Positions 27,683 through 36,854 of a stretch of DNA of 64,000 nt are shown here, piece by piece. Position numbers and translations under genes: made by a program. Position 1 is the stretch's first letter, and each line of letters starts with the position of its first letter. The notes under the pieces were generated by a model. The model ran no database searches, was not told where the DNA came from, and saw only the letters and a list, made by a program, of their open reading frames with translations. This DNA comes from Actinomycetota bacterium (GTDB taxonomy: Bacteria; Actinomycetota; Acidimicrobiia; Acidimicrobiales; Poriferisodalaceae): assembly GCA_014238065.1 (NCBI GenBank), contig JABABU010000001.1:22026-86025 (forward strand). The letters run 5' to 3'.

Positions 27683-28615
27683 ATGGCAGGATTGAAGATC
27701 ACCGGTTGGGGAACAGCTCTGCCGGAGCGTGTGGTCACCAACGAAGAGCTCGCGAAGCAGGTCGACACGAACGACGAGTGGATCTCGGATCGCACCGGCA
27801 TCAGTGAGCGTCGCATCGGCGGAACCACTGCCGGACTCGGCGCCGACGCTGGTCGTATGGCCATGGAGCGTGCCGGGGTCGATCCCTCCTCGATCGATCT
27901 CTTGATCCTCGCTACGACGACCCCCGACCGCCGGGTGCCAGCGACGGCATCGACCATTCAGCACCAACTCGGTCTCGACTGCGGTGCTTTCGATCTCAAC
28001 GCGGCATGCTCCGGGTTCATGTACGGCCTGACGGCCGCTCACGGTTTCATGCGAGCTGGAATGGAGCGAATCCTCATCATCGGCGCAGAGACGCTCAGCG
28101 TCATCACCGACTGGACCGACCGAAACACCTGCATTCTGTTCGCCGACGGTGCTGGCGCCGTGGTCGTCGACCGTACCGAGGACGACGGCGACGTTCTCGG
28201 CTTCAGCCTGAGCTCCGACGGTTCACTCGAGGACGTCCTGTACTGCGATCACGGCGGCTTCCTCGAGATGAACGGGCGCGAGGTGTTCCGCAAGGCCGTC
28301 CTGGTCATGGAGAAGGCGGGCCGCGAAGCGCTGAAACAGGCCGGGCTCGAAGCATCCGACATCGATCACGTGATCCCCCACCAAGCCAACATCCGGATCA
28401 TCGAAGCCAGCATGAAGCGCCTCGGGATTCCGATGGACAAGGCCATTCACAACCTTCACTGCACCGGCAACACATCGTCGGCATCCATACCGCTGGCCAT
28501 GGTCAACGGCATCGACGAGGGCCGCATTCACGAGCGCGACCTCGTCCTCATGGTCGGCTTCGGAGCAGGGATGACCTCGGCGGCAGCAGTTGTTCGTTGG
28601 AGTGTCGAACCGTGA
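27683..28615 (+). CDS. fabH: 3-oxoacyl-ACP synthase III (KAS III)
   Basis: 310 residues. The condensing enzyme joins an acyl-CoA primer to malonyl-ACP to start fatty-acid chains. The catalytic triad is visible: Cys in NAACSGFMYG (~109), His in VIPHQANIRI and Asn in HCTGNTSSASIP. The start motif ITGWGTALPERVVTNEEL and the end VGFGAGMTSAAAVVRW are typical. It lies 10 nt after fabD, and its stop overlaps the fabG GTG. Confidence 0.95.
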   Translation: MAGLKITGWGTALPERVVTNEELAKQVDTNDEWISDRTGISERRIGGTTAGLGADAGRMAMERAGVDPSSIDLLILATTTPDRRVPATASTIQHQLGLDCGAFDLNAACSGFMYGLTAAHGFMRAGMERILIIGAETLSVITDWTDRNTCILFADGAGAVVVDRTEDDGDVLGFSLSSDGSLEDVLYCDHGGFLEMNGREVFRKAVLVMEKAGREALKQAGLEASDIDHVIPHQANIRIIEASMKRLGIPMDKAIHNLHCTGNTSSASIPLAMVNGIDEGRIHERDLVLMVGFGAGMTSAAAVVRWSVEP

Positions 28616-29325
28616 CAGACGGCCGTGTGGTGCTCGTCACGGGTGGATCACGGGGCATCGGACTCGCAACAGCACAAGCCTTCGCCGAACTCGGTGACCG
28701 CGTTGCTGTGACGTTCAGGTCCTCACCCCCCGACGACGAACGGCTTCTGTGCGTAGCCTGCGACCAGACAGACAGCGATCAGGTCGACGCGTGTTTCGAC
28801 GAGATCACCGAGAAACTGGGTCCGGTCGAAGTCATCGTCGCCAACGCAGGCATCACCAAAGACACCCTTCTGCTGCGGATGTCCGACGATGACTTCTCCG
28901 ATGTCGTCGACGCCAATCTCACCGGCTCGTACCGCATGGCGAAGCGAGCGGTGAAGCCGATGTTGCGGGCCAGAGCGGGGCGAGTCATCTTCGTATCGTC
29001 GGTTGTCGGCTCCATGGGTCAAGCCGGCCAGGTGAACTACGCGGCGTCGAAGGCTGGACTCATCGGCATGGCCCGATCGATGGCTCGCGAACTCGGCAGT
29101 CGATCGATCACCGTGAACGTCGTCGCCCCAGGACCCGTGGCAACCGAGATGCTCGAGAAGCTGAACGAAGATCAGCTTGCAGCCATCACCGGCAATGTCC
29201 CACTCGCCAGAGTGGCAACGCCGGAAGAAATCGCGGCGAGTATCGTGTTCCTCGCCTCAGAAGCCGCCGGGTACGTCACCGGCGCTGTCCTGCCCGTCGA
29301 CGGCGGCCTCGGAATGGGCCACTGA
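28612..29325 (+). CDS. fabG: 3-oxoacyl-ACP reductase
   Basis: A 237-residue short-chain reductase for the first reduction of the elongation cycle. NADP(H) binding is at TGGSRGIGLATAQAF, structural Asn in VANAGITKD, and catalytic Ser/Tyr/Lys in SSVVGSMGQAGQVNYAASK. PGPVATEML and VTGAVLPVDGGLGMGH close the fold. The GTG start overlaps the fabH stop by 4 nt. The cluster position favours fatty-acid synthesis over a stray SDR role. Confidence 0.92.
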   Translation: MTDGRVVLVTGGSRGIGLATAQAFAELGDRVAVTFRSSPPDDERLLCVACDQTDSDQVDACFDEITEKLGPVEVIVANAGITKDTLLLRMSDDDFSDVVDANLTGSYRMAKRAVKPMLRARAGRVIFVSSVVGSMGQAGQVNYAASKAGLIGMARSMARELGSRSITVNVVAPGPVATEMLEKLNEDQLAAITGNVPLARVATPEEIAASIVFLASEAAGYVTGAVLPVDGGLGMGH

Positions 29326-29447
29326 CGACCAACCGGCAACCGATACGTGTGCCGGCGCGCGATCGGGCAATCGCCGTCTAGCCTGGCTCGAAGCCGTCAT
29401 GGCTCCGGGTCTCATGATCCGAAACGAATATTGAGGAGATACCTACC

Positions 29448-29681
29448 GTGAGCGACAACTTCGAGCGATTCACCAAGTGCGCCATCGAGGTGCTGCAGGT
29501 CGATGCCGCCCAGGTGACGATGGAAGCCAGCTTCGCCGACGACCTCGACGCCGACAGCCTCGACCTCGTCGAGTTCGTCATGGCACTCGAGGAGGAATTC
29601 GACATCGCTGTAGACGAGGAAGAACTCGAGGGGGTCGTAGGCGTCAAGGAAGCCCTCGCCCTCGTCGAATCCAAACTGTGA
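29448..29681 (+). CDS. acpP: Acyl carrier protein
   Basis: A 77-residue acidic four-helix carrier. Ser in DADSLDLVEFVMALEEEF is the phosphopantetheine site. The start GTG 29448 follows GAGGAG by 9 nt. The 122-bp gap after fabG holds TAGCCT at 29379-29384, a possible -10 for a separate transcript. The stop shares TGATG with the fabF start. Confidence 0.95.
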   Translation: MSDNFERFTKCAIEVLQVDAAQVTMEASFADDLDADSLDLVEFVMALEEEFDIAVDEEELEGVVGVKEALALVESKL

Positions 29682-30856
29682 TGCAAGGACGCCGAGTTGC
29701 CGTCACAGGCCTCGGCGTGGTTGCCACCTGCGGCATCGGAATCGAAGCGTTCTGGGACGGCCTGTGCGCCACCTCCAGGATGGGCGACCGTACGGTCGAC
29801 GACTTCGATCCTGCCGACTGGTACGACAACCCGAAGGACGCACGTCGAGCCGACCGTTCGACACAAATGGCGATAGCCGCCGCGACACAGGCCGTCGACC
29901 ACGCAGGAGGCCTCCATGGCGATCCCGCACGTCAGGGTGTGATCTTCGCGACCGGCGTCGGTGGCCTGAGCACCTTCGAAAACCAGGTTGGTGTCTTCCT
30001 CGAGAGGGGGGCCCGCAGGGTCAGCCCATTCCTGATCCCGATGATGATGCCGAACGCTGCAGGCGCTGCGATCTCGATGAAGTGGGGCCTTCAAGGGCCG
30101 AACGAGACCGTGTGCACAGCATGCGCAGCGGGAACCCATGCCATCGGCAACGCAGCCAGGCTCATCGCCATGGGTCGCTGCGACACTGTCGTGACCGGGG
30201 GCTGCGAGTCGGTCATGACCGGGGTCGGCGTCGCCGGCTTCGGCAACATGACCGCACTGTCGAACAGCGGAATCTCTCGCCCCTTCGACAAGGATCGCGA
30301 CGGATTCATGATGACCGAAGGTGCGGGCACACTGGTCCTCGAAGAGTGGGAACACGCTGAGTCGCGTGGCGCCAACATCATCGCCGAGATCCTGGGAGCA
30401 GGCTCGAACGCCGACGCACACCACATCACGGCGCCCTCTCCCGGTGGAGTCGGCGCTGTGGCATGCATGCAACTAGCACTTGACGATGCCGGCCTCACCG
30501 CTGCCGACATCGTGCACATCAACGCCCATGGCACATCGACGCCACTGAACGATGCCGCAGAAGCTCAGGCAATGTCGAAACTGTTCGGCGAACCTGGCCC
30601 GATCGTCACTTCGATCAAGGGCGTCACCGGGCACGGTCTTGGCGCTGCTGGCGCCCTGGAAGCAGTGTCGCTCGCCTTGTCGATCGACAAGGCCCTCGTA
30701 CCGCCGACCGTCAACTTCACCGAACTCGATCCGGAACTGCCCGTGATCGACATCGTCAAGGACGTCCCTCGTGACTGGACCCCGGGACCGAGCCTCTCCA
30801 ACAACTTCGGCTTCGGTGGCCACAACGGCACCATCTGCGTCGGACCTGCTGCTTAG
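29681..30856 (+). CDS. fabF: 3-oxoacyl-ACP synthase II (KAS II)
   Basis: A 391-residue elongation condensing enzyme. The Cys-His-His triad is visible in VCTACAAGTHAIG, NAHGTSTPLND and GVTGHGLGAAGALE. The end SLSNNFGFGGHNGTICV is the family C-terminus. ATG 29681 overlaps the acpP stop. It is the last forward gene of the cluster, and fabZ converges 71 nt away with no clear terminator between. Confidence 0.95.
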   Translation: MQGRRVAVTGLGVVATCGIGIEAFWDGLCATSRMGDRTVDDFDPADWYDNPKDARRADRSTQMAIAAATQAVDHAGGLHGDPARQGVIFATGVGGLSTFENQVGVFLERGARRVSPFLIPMMMPNAAGAAISMKWGLQGPNETVCTACAAGTHAIGNAARLIAMGRCDTVVTGGCESVMTGVGVAGFGNMTALSNSGISRPFDKDRDGFMMTEGAGTLVLEEWEHAESRGANIIAEILGAGSNADAHHITAPSPGGVGAVACMQLALDDAGLTAADIVHINAHGTSTPLNDAAEAQAMSKLFGEPGPIVTSIKGVTGHGLGAAGALEAVSLALSIDKALVPPTVNFTELDPELPVIDIVKDVPRDWTPGPSLSNNFGFGGHNGTICVGPAA

Positions 30857-30927
30857 CGCTCGGAGTTCGCGACACCAGCGGAACATCGTCCTGTTCGACT
30901 GACCCTGAACTTCCCCGGAGGGACTGC

Positions 30928-31356
30928 TCAGAGATCGGCGATGACAAACAGCATCTCGGCTTCGCAGGCCAGCTTTCCATTGACTGACGCTGTTCCCGCT
31001 CCCTTGCCTGCGCGCGATCCCATTCGGCCGAGACGACCCTCGAGCGTGAGGGTGTCACCTGGTCCGACCTGACGGCGGAACCTCGCCTTGTCGATCCCGC
31101 CGAACAGCGGGATCTTGCCTGCGAACTTCGCGTCAGCCAGAGCAGCCACACCTGCGGCCTGAGCGAGCGCTTCGACCATCAGAACACCTGGAAGTGTCGG
31201 TCGATCTGGAAAATGACCGGCGAAGAACCACTCGTCGCCAGTCAGTGTCCACGTCGCGGTGCATGATTCGCCAGGGACCAGGCCGATGATCTCGTCGACC
31301 AGCAGAAACGGGTGGCGGTGCGGGAGGAGATCCTTCGGATCCGGGAAGCCTTCCAT
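30928..31356 (-). CDS. fabZ: 3-hydroxyacyl-ACP dehydratase FabZ-type
   Basis: A 142-residue hot-dog dehydratase that removes water from 3-hydroxyacyl-ACP. The N-terminal LLPHRHPFLLVDEI and active-site FFAGHFPDRPTLPGVLMVEA with the catalytic His and Glu are diagnostic. The ATG at 31356 gives the usual length and has TAGGGT 8 nt upstream; an earlier start at 31392 is less likely. It lies convergent to fabF, completing the elongation set here except enoyl reductase, which is absent. Confidence 0.9.
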   Translation of the reverse strand: MEGFPDPKDLLPHRHPFLLVDEIIGLVPGESCTATWTLTGDEWFFAGHFPDRPTLPGVLMVEALAQAAGVAALADAKFAGKIPLFGGIDKARFRRQVGPGDTLTLEGRLGRMGSRAGKGAGTASVNGKLACEAEMLFVIADL

Positions 31357-31364
31357 GGTCGGAA

Positions 31365-31370
31365 ACCCTA
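31365..31370 (-). promoter_or_regulatory. -10 box of fabZ, leaderless type
   Basis: TAGGGT lies 8 nt before the fabZ ATG at 31356. Confidence 0.4.
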
Positions 31371-31396
31371 CCTGCGCTAGCCGTCGCGGCATGTCC

Positions 31397-31744
31397 TCAA
31401 CTAGGCGGATCGGACCAACCGAAGCGCTGGTAGGCGACGACAGCCGCTATGTCCTCTTCGGAGAGACTGCGCCCGAACGCTGGCATCTTCTCGCGTCCGG
31501 CCACAACCACATCGAGATGCTCTGCCGGGTTCAGTCGTTCCCACACCTGGCGGACGTTTGGGCCTGCACGGCCGCCGCCTTCTCTCCCGTGGCATGTGGC
31601 GCAGGTACGAAGGTGGATGTCTTTGCCGGCCGCGACGATCGCGGGATCGTAGGTCTCATCCGGTGGCGGCGTGAAGACGTCGATGCTCCCCGAACAGCTG
31701 GCCGTGGCAACAACGACAGCAACGACAATCCACCGCCGACACAT
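31397..31744 (-). CDS. c-type cytochrome lipoprotein
   Basis: 115 residues: signal with lipobox ATASCSGS, then a class I cytochrome c domain with haem site CATCH, the loop GREGGGRAGPNVRQVWERL and axial Met in EKMPAFGRSLSEEDIAAVVA. It should be a membrane-anchored electron carrier. ATG 31744 follows AGGGGA by 9 nt and yields a clean signal; a start at 31798 would add an odd leader. Confidence 0.85.
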   Translation of the reverse strand: MCRRWIVVAVVVATASCSGSIDVFTPPPDETYDPAIVAAGKDIHLRTCATCHGREGGGRAGPNVRQVWERLNPAEHLDVVVAGREKMPAFGRSLSEEDIAAVVAYQRFGWSDPPS

Positions 31745-31815
31745 CGACCGAATTCCCCTCACGGGCCAGCAAACTACCGGCTCCGACCACTCCGCCACAC
31801 CAGCGGGGTTCTGTC

Positions 31816-32154
31816 TCAGGTGAGACCGACAAGATAGAGGTAGACACCCGCCGCGATCACGTGCGCCGAGATGATGAACGGCGCTCCCGTCAGTCGCGGC
31901 AAGTAGTCGAGGACCGAGTGGCCGACAGTTCCGCTACGTTTCACAGCTTTCTTCTTGACTGGGGCCGCCGTCAGTTGGCCTGTACGACTGCCCAGAGGTG
32001 CTGACAGCTGCGAAGCCTCTGGCCTCTCAAGGACACGCGGCTCCTCTGCCGACGTACCGATGACCGTCACACCGCTGGTGATCATCGTCCCGTCGATGTC
32101 CTCGACACCAGCAAGATGCTGGATGGACGCGGTCGTGTTTGGTCGCTTGGACAT
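31816..32154 (-). CDS. Small protein with C-terminal membrane segment
   Basis: 112 residues from ATG 32154. A polar Thr/Ser/Glu-rich N-terminal half is followed by a basic stretch (VKKKAVKRS) and a single C-terminal hydrophobic helix (PFIISAHVIAAGVYLYLVGL). No family is recognised. The layout suggests a tail-anchored membrane protein facing the cytosol. It lies 71 nt upstream of the cytochrome gene on the same strand. Confidence 0.5.
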   Translation of the reverse strand: MSKRPNTTASIQHLAGVEDIDGTMITSGVTVIGTSAEEPRVLERPEASQLSAPLGSRTGQLTAAPVKKKAVKRSGTVGHSVLDYLPRLTGAPFIISAHVIAAGVYLYLVGLT

Positions 32155-32254
32155 TGGCCGAGATTGCTCCTGAGGCATCGTTATCGGGCCGACGAGTTCA
32201 GCACGACGCTTCTCCTATCGGCATCTCAACGCACGATCTGAGCGAGTTCCTTGT

Positions 32255-32620
32255 TCAGAGTCCGAGTATTTCTCTCGGTGTTCCAACGCCTGTGTACTTG
32301 CTCATCGGCTCAACCCACCGCCTGTCACGCCAGCCGTGATCCCGTGCGTGGGCGTGGAAGTGGTCTGGGATCTGACGCATGTTCTCATCGATGAAGAAGT
32401 GCTCGTCACCGAACCTCACCCCTCCGGCGGTTCGCAACTGCGACAGCATGTGTTCGAGCTGAGCTTCGTTCGGACCTGTGCCGTGCGACCGCCAGACGAC
32501 CATAGGCGTCGAGCAGACCTCGCAGTCGGCGACCCAGCAGACGTCGTCCTCGTGGTACCAGTGCGTATACCTGGCTGCTTCGCACAGGTCGCAGTCGGGA
32601 TCGAACGCAGACGACTCCAC
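32255..32620 (-). CDS. HIT-like protein with two CxxC motifs
   Basis: 121 residues. Two cysteine pairs (CDLC at ~10 and CEVC at ~33) could hold one Zn. A PMVVWRSHG strand-turn is followed by the C-terminal IPDHFHAHARDHGW, whose His-x-His-x-His matches the histidine-triad signature. HIT proteins hydrolyse or transfer nucleotides; the substrate here is unknown. It begins 6 nt after the trpA stop, so it is probably the last gene of the trpF-trpB-trpA unit. Confidence 0.58.
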   Translation of the reverse strand: MESSAFDPDCDLCEAARYTHWYHEDDVCWVADCEVCSTPMVVWRSHGTGPNEAQLEHMLSQLRTAGGVRFGDEHFFIDENMRQIPDHFHAHARDHGWRDRRWVEPMSKYTGVGTPREILGL

Positions 32621-32626
32621 CGAAAT

Positions 32627-33406
32627 TCAGCCTGCGTCAATGGCAGATCTGAACTGTCCGACGAGCTCACCGATGCCTTCGGCTCCTGCGCCTTCGAGCA
32701 TGCGGCGCACAATCGCCGTTCCGACCACGACGCCGTCGGCCGCCTGGCACGCCTCATGAGCCTGCTCGGGATTCGACACGCCGACACCGATCAGCACCGG
32801 CTTGTCGGTTACCTCCTTGCAACGACCGGCGATGACGGTTGCTGCGGAAGAGAGCGATGCTCGCTGACCGGTGACGCCGAGTAGTCCAACCGCGTACACG
32901 AAGCCTTCGGACGCGTCGCACAGGTCGGACAGGCGGTGGTCTGGGGTGGTCGGAGCTGCGAGCAGAATCGCCTCGACTCCTGCCTCGTGCGCGGCCTCGC
33001 GCCAGGGCCCTGACTCGACGAACGGAAGGTCGGGAAGAATGCAACCAGCGACACCGGCTCTGGCCAGGCTCGCTGCGAAGCGAGCGTGCCCGGCCCTGAA
33101 TGCGAGGTTGTAATACGTCATCACCGCCAGGGGGACACCGGCGTCGAGATTCGCAACCTCGTCGAGGATGCTCTGTGGTGTCGCTCCAGCTTCGAGTGCC
33201 TTTACCGAGGCTTCCTGTATGACGGGTCCGTCCATCACAGGATCGGAGAACGGGACACCGATCTCGATCGCGTCGGCTCCGGCGTCGGCTGCTGCTCTGA
33301 TGCAGTCGGCCCAGTCGTCGCCGAGACCGCCGGTGATATAGGGGACGAGGAGCTTGCGTCCGCTGTCTCGACGAGCGCGAAGTCTGTTCTCGAACGAGCC
33401 GATCAT
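32627..33406 (-). CDS. trpA: Tryptophan synthase alpha chain
   Basis: A 259-residue TIM barrel that cleaves indole-3-glycerol phosphate to indole. Catalytic Glu is in [20 protein letters not shown], Asp in [12 protein letters not shown], and the phosphate loop is in [13 protein letters not shown] and [12 protein letters not shown]. The start overlaps the trpB stop by 4 nt. Confidence 0.96.
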   Translation of the reverse strand: MIGSFENRLRARRDSGRKLLVPYITGGLGDDWADCIRAAADAGADAIEIGVPFSDPVMDGPVIQEASVKALEAGATPQSILDEVANLDAGVPLAVMTYYNLAFRAGHARFAASLARAGVAGCILPDLPFVESGPWREAAHEAGVEAILLAAPTTPDHRLSDLCDASEGFVYAVGLLGVTGQRASLSSAATVIAGRCKEVTDKPVLIGVGVSNPEQAHEACQAADGVVVGTAIVRRMLEGAGAEGIGELVGQFRSAIDAG

Positions 33407-34554
33407 CGGAGAATGTCCATCATCTGCGCAACGTCCTTGTCGCCCCGACCAGACAGGTTCACCAGCACCGTCTTTCCCCGCAACCGCTCCTCACGCGCGA
33501 TCCACGCGATCGCATGGGCCGACTCGAGGGCCGGGATGATTCCTTCGGTTTTGCTCAGCAACTGGAATGCTGCGACCACTTCGTCATCGGTGACGTTCTC
33601 GTAGGTCGCTCGGCCAGTGGAGTGAAGATACGCGTGTTCGGGACCGATGCCTGGATAGTCGAGTCCGGCCGAGATCGACTCGGCTTCCATAACCTGACCG
33701 ACCTCGTCCTGCATCAGATAGCTCGCCATTCCATGCACGACGCCTGGAATGCCGCGGGCAACGGCTGCACCGCCGGCCGGCTCGATGCCAACCAGTTCGC
33801 TCCTGGTATCGGCAAATCCAGAGAAGATTCCAGCCGCGTTCGATCCGCCGCCGACACAAGCTGCGATGACGTCGGGGACGTCGCCAAACAACTCCATGCA
33901 CTGCTGGTAGGCCTCGTTGCCGATGACCCGGTGGAACTCGCGCACCATCCACGGATAGGGGTGGGGGCCCATGACCGAGCCGAGGCAGTAGTGCGTGTCC
34001 TCAACCGTGGCGACCCAATGTCGCATCGCATCGTTGACCGCGTCCTTCAACGTCTTCGAACCACTCTCGACCGAGATGACCTCTGAACCGAGCAGCTTCA
34101 TCCTGAAGACGTTGAGTTCTTGGCGGCCCACGTCGACAGCGCCCATGTACACGATGCAGTCCATTCCGAGCAGCGCCGCGGCAGTCGCGGTGGCCACACC
34201 GTGCTGTCCCGCACCGGTCTCGGCAACGAGTCGTGTCTTTCCCATCCGTTTCGCGAGCAGAGCTTGCCCGATGACGTTGTTGATCTTGTGCGAGCCGGTG
34301 TGGTTGAGGTCTTCACGCTTCAGGAGCACGGTGACACCGATCTCCTTCGAAAGCTGTTTGCACTCGGTGACTGGCGATGGCCGGCCTGCATAGTGCTTCA
34401 GCGTGTGGTGGAACTCTTCGAGGAACTCCGGATCGGCCCACGCCTCTCGGAAAGCGGCTTCGAGTTCCTCACAAGCTGCGACGAGCGACTCGGGAACGTA
34501 CCGACCCCCGAACTCGCCGAACCGGCCGTCGGGGGTTGGTTCTGTCATCGACAT
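33403..34554 (-). CDS. trpB: Tryptophan synthase beta chain
   Basis: 383 residues. The PLP enzyme condenses indole with serine. The PLP lysine lies in [16 protein letters not shown], the catalytic Glu in [15 protein letters not shown], and the phosphate loop is [15 protein letters not shown] 34554 follows AGGAG at about 9 nt. It lies 56 nt after trpF. Confidence 0.97.
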   Translation of the reverse strand: MSMTEPTPDGRFGEFGGRYVPESLVAACEELEAAFREAWADPEFLEEFHHTLKHYAGRPSPVTECKQLSKEIGVTVLLKREDLNHTGSHKINNVIGQALLAKRMGKTRLVAETGAGQHGVATATAAALLGMDCIVYMGAVDVGRQELNVFRMKLLGSEVISVESGSKTLKDAVNDAMRHWVATVEDTHYCLGSVMGPHPYPWMVREFHRVIGNEAYQQCMELFGDVPDVIAACVGGGSNAAGIFSGFADTRSELVGIEPAGGAAVARGIPGVVHGMASYLMQDEVGQVMEAESISAGLDYPGIGPEHAYLHSTGRATYENVTDDEVVAAFQLLSKTEGIIPALESAHAIAWIAREERLRGKTVLVNLSGRGDKDVAQMMDILR

Positions 34555-34610
34555 GGGAAATGAGCTCCTGGAAGGTTCCGAGTTGTTGCGTTGAGTGATG
34601 ACCGGCCCTG

Positions 34611-35291
34611 TCAGGGCTCGTCGTGCCAGTCGTAGATTGGATCATCTTCGACGGCACCGACGCCAACATGGTCCTCAATCGGCTCGATTGCCGCCGCGGC
34701 ATCTCGCGCCGCCGCGATGAATCGCCTGACTTTCGCGGGGTCTTTCACACCTGGTGATGATTCAACTCCGGTTGACACATCTACGCCCCATGGCCGCACC
34801 TGCTCGATCGCCGATGCGACGTTGTCAGGCCCAAGTCCGCCCGCGAGCAGGATCTTCGCCCTCGACTTCGTGTCGAGGAGCTTCCAGTCGAACACGACAC
34901 CGCTGCCGGGCTCCTTGCCCTCGACGTGGACGACCTCTGCGCCATAGTCGGCCTGCCGGTCGATGTCGGGATCGCCAGCGACGAAGGCCTTGATGACCAT
35001 CGGGACACGCTCGGACACCCAGCTGCTCTCCGCCGCCGTCTCGTTGCCGTGAAGCTGCACTGCCTTGAGTCCTGCGGCGTGCGTGAATTCGACAACCCGT
35101 TCCTTGAGTTCATTGCGGAACACGCCAACGGTGAGAACCTCCGGTGGGAGGCGCGCCGCGATGTCACGAGCTCTCGTCGCCGTGATCTGTCGCTTCGAGG
35201 GAGCAAGGAGAAATCCGATCGCGTCAGCACCCATGGCAACAGCCAGCAACGCATCTTCCTCGCTGGTGATCCCACAGATCTTGACGAACAC
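34611..35291 (-). CDS. trpF: Phosphoribosylanthranilate isomerase
   Basis: A 226-residue TIM barrel. [20 protein letters not shown] carries the catalytic Cys, AVQLHGNE the usual strand, and [11 protein letters not shown] plus [20 protein letters not shown] the phosphate loops and catalytic Asp. GTG 35291 is chosen because GAGGAG ends 5 nt upstream; a GTG two codons earlier would leave no spacing. It is the first gene of the trpF-trpB-trpA unit. Confidence 0.95.
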   Translation of the reverse strand: MFVKICGITSEEDALLAVAMGADAIGFLLAPSKRQITATRARDIAARLPPEVLTVGVFRNELKERVVEFTHAAGLKAVQLHGNETAAESSWVSERVPMVIKAFVAGDPDIDRQADYGAEVVHVEGKEPGSGVVFDWKLLDTKSRAKILLAGGLGPDNVASAIEQVRPWGVDVSTGVESSPGVKDPAKVRRFIAAARDAAAAIEPIEDHVGVGAVEDDPIYDWHDEP

Positions 35292-35296
35292 CGCCA

Positions 35297-35302
35297 CTCC
35301 TC
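35297..35302 (-). promoter_or_regulatory. Shine-Dalgarno of trpF
   Basis: GAGGAG lies 5 nt before GTG 35291 and decides between two in-frame GTG codons. Confidence 0.65.
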
Positions 35303-35333
35303 GAACGCGCCCCGGCGGACGATCCTTCTCCTA

Positions 35334-35358
35334 CACGGTGATCGTACCGCTCACCGTG
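35334..35358 (-). promoter_or_regulatory. Perfect inverted repeat over a -10-like box upstream of trpF
   Basis: CACGGTGA and TCACCGTG are separated by 9 nt, with arm centres 17 bp apart. The spacer plus one base of the second arm contains TACGAT on the trpF strand (35341-35346), a good -10. A bound dimer would cover that promoter. The regulator is not known. Confidence 0.5.
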
Positions 35359-35622
35359 CTGCTCCCCCAGCGAGATACCCCACCCCGGAGTCCCAGGGCG
35401 TTGAACACGCCGCCGAACGGGTCCGCTCTGGCGCCAGAGTCGCTGTCCGCAGTTTGAGAACGCGGCATCGTCCTCGAAGAACTCCAGCATGTCAGCCGCT
35501 ATGACATCTTCCCCGACCTGATCGGCGAACTCGAGGACGAGGCCGACAAGTCCTGTACGACAAGCGCGCTGCACCACCATTCGGCCAACGTGCGTTGGGG
35601 CGACTCTGGCCCTCAGTTGGGG
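35359..35622. other. Intergenic stretch without a supported gene
   Basis: From about 35458 to 35660 the forward frame is open with coding-like content (IVLEELQHVSRYDIFPDLIG) but has no start codon near its beginning, and it follows an in-frame stop. It could be a gene remnant. The reverse frame is also open and begins MVVQRACRTGL. No family is recognised in either. Confidence 0.25.
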
Positions 35623-36750
35623 TCAGCCGCTGGTGGGAGGTTTGGGCTCTCTCGGTAAACCGAGCATGCGTTCACCAACCAGGTTTCGTTGGATCTCGCT
35701 CGTGCCTCCAGCGACGCGCATCCCTGGGGCATACAGGAATGCCTGGCCCGCCTCACTGTTCAGCATCCCTGCCGGTCCCCGAACGTCGTTCATGTAGGCG
35801 GTGAGTCCGCGGTCGAGTTCGGTGCGGGCCAGTTTCGTCAGCGGGCCGAGGCTCGGATCGCCCCCAGATCGGCTCAGCAGCCTTCCCACGGCGCCACCAA
35901 TCGACATGAGGTCGACCGCACCATAGCGGGCCGATTGGCTGATCCCGGCCATATCGGCCACGTCGGTGAGTTGTCGCTGCAATGCCAAACCTGCGGCACC
36001 GACGCTGGCCCGTTCGTCAGCCAGTACCGACATCGCAACCGACCAACCCGCATTGAGCGGGCCCAACAGATCGTCGTGGGAGATGAATGCATCCTCGAGG
36101 AACACCTCGCAGAACTCCCAGTCGCCGGTCATCTGCTTGAGCGGTCGAACGTCGACCGCTTCCTGGTTCATGTCGAAGAGGAAGAAGGAGATGCCCCTGT
36201 GGCTTGGTTCGTCTGGGTCGGTCCTGGCCATGAGAATCGCGTGATCCGACAGCTGTGCTGTCGATGACCACACCTTCTGTCCGTTGACGAGCCAACCGCC
36301 ATCAGTGGCAACGGCCCTGGTCTGAAGGCTCGCGAGATCGGAACCCGAGTTCGGCTCGCTGAACAGCTGACACCAGATGATGTCGGCCGCCAGCGTGTCG
36401 CGGAGATACCGCTCCTTCTGCGCGTCCGTACCAAACTTGATGATCGCCGCTCCGGCCAGGATGAATCCCTGAAAGTTCATGTACGAGGCAACTCCCCTAC
36501 GGGCGCATTCCTCGGCCCATGCGGCCGCGTGATCGGAGCTCAGACCCCGGCCACCGTGCTCCGCAGGCCAGTGAACACCCGCGAACCCGGCCTCGAAGAT
36601 GCGGCGTTGCCACGCTCGGGTCGGCTCGAAGATCGCCGGCGGCAAGATCGCACCGAACGCCTTGAAGGCGACGCCATCAGCGATGGACGCGTCGAGAAAT
36701 CTTTCTGCATCCGCCCTGAATTCGTCGACCCCGACATCATTGGCCGCCAT
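35623..36750 (-). CDS. Acyl-CoA dehydrogenase
   Basis: 375 residues with the FAD-dependent acyl-CoA dehydrogenase build. Visible are LFSEPNSGSDLASLQTRA (FAD/substrate loop), WLVNGQKVWSS, ERASVGAAGL in the helical domain and YAPGMRVAGGTSEIQRNLVG near the C-terminus. The usual catalytic Glu position is not certain from sequence alone; the family branch resembles steroid side-chain and long-chain enzymes. ATG 36750 has TACGGT exactly 6 nt upstream. It is divergent from tmk. Confidence 0.88.
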   Translation of the reverse strand: MAANDVGVDEFRADAERFLDASIADGVAFKAFGAILPPAIFEPTRAWQRRIFEAGFAGVHWPAEHGGRGLSSDHAAAWAEECARRGVASYMNFQGFILAGAAIIKFGTDAQKERYLRDTLAADIIWCQLFSEPNSGSDLASLQTRAVATDGGWLVNGQKVWSSTAQLSDHAILMARTDPDEPSHRGISFFLFDMNQEAVDVRPLKQMTGDWEFCEVFLEDAFISHDDLLGPLNAGWSVAMSVLADERASVGAAGLALQRQLTDVADMAGISQSARYGAVDLMSIGGAVGRLLSRSGGDPSLGPLTKLARTELDRGLTAYMNDVRGPAGMLNSEAGQAFLYAPGMRVAGGTSEIQRNLVGERMLGLPREPKPPTSG

Positions 36751-36756
36751 GGCCAA

Positions 36757-36762
36757 ACCGTA
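36757..36762 (-). promoter_or_regulatory. -10 box of the acyl-CoA dehydrogenase gene, leaderless type
   Basis: TACGGT lies 6 nt before ATG 36750 and argues against the longer start at 36783. Confidence 0.55.
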
Positions 36763-36842
36763 TCGCGGAGCCTCAGAGCGCACTCAACATCGCGCCCTGC
36801 CTCCGCGTCGCGTGGACGCACGACCGACGGTGTCATGACGGT

Positions 36843-36848
36843 TACGAT
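36843..36848 (+). promoter_or_regulatory. -10 box of tmk, leaderless type
   Basis: TACGAT lies 6 nt before the tmk GTG. ACGACC 17 bp further up is a weak -35. Confidence 0.55.
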
Positions 36849-36854
36849 CTCCCT

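Noticed and set aside
28006..28611. N-terminal 202-codon extension in the fabG frame
   Set aside because: It is Arg/His/Pro-rich shadow coding inside fabH; the GTG overlapping the fabH stop gives the family N-terminus.
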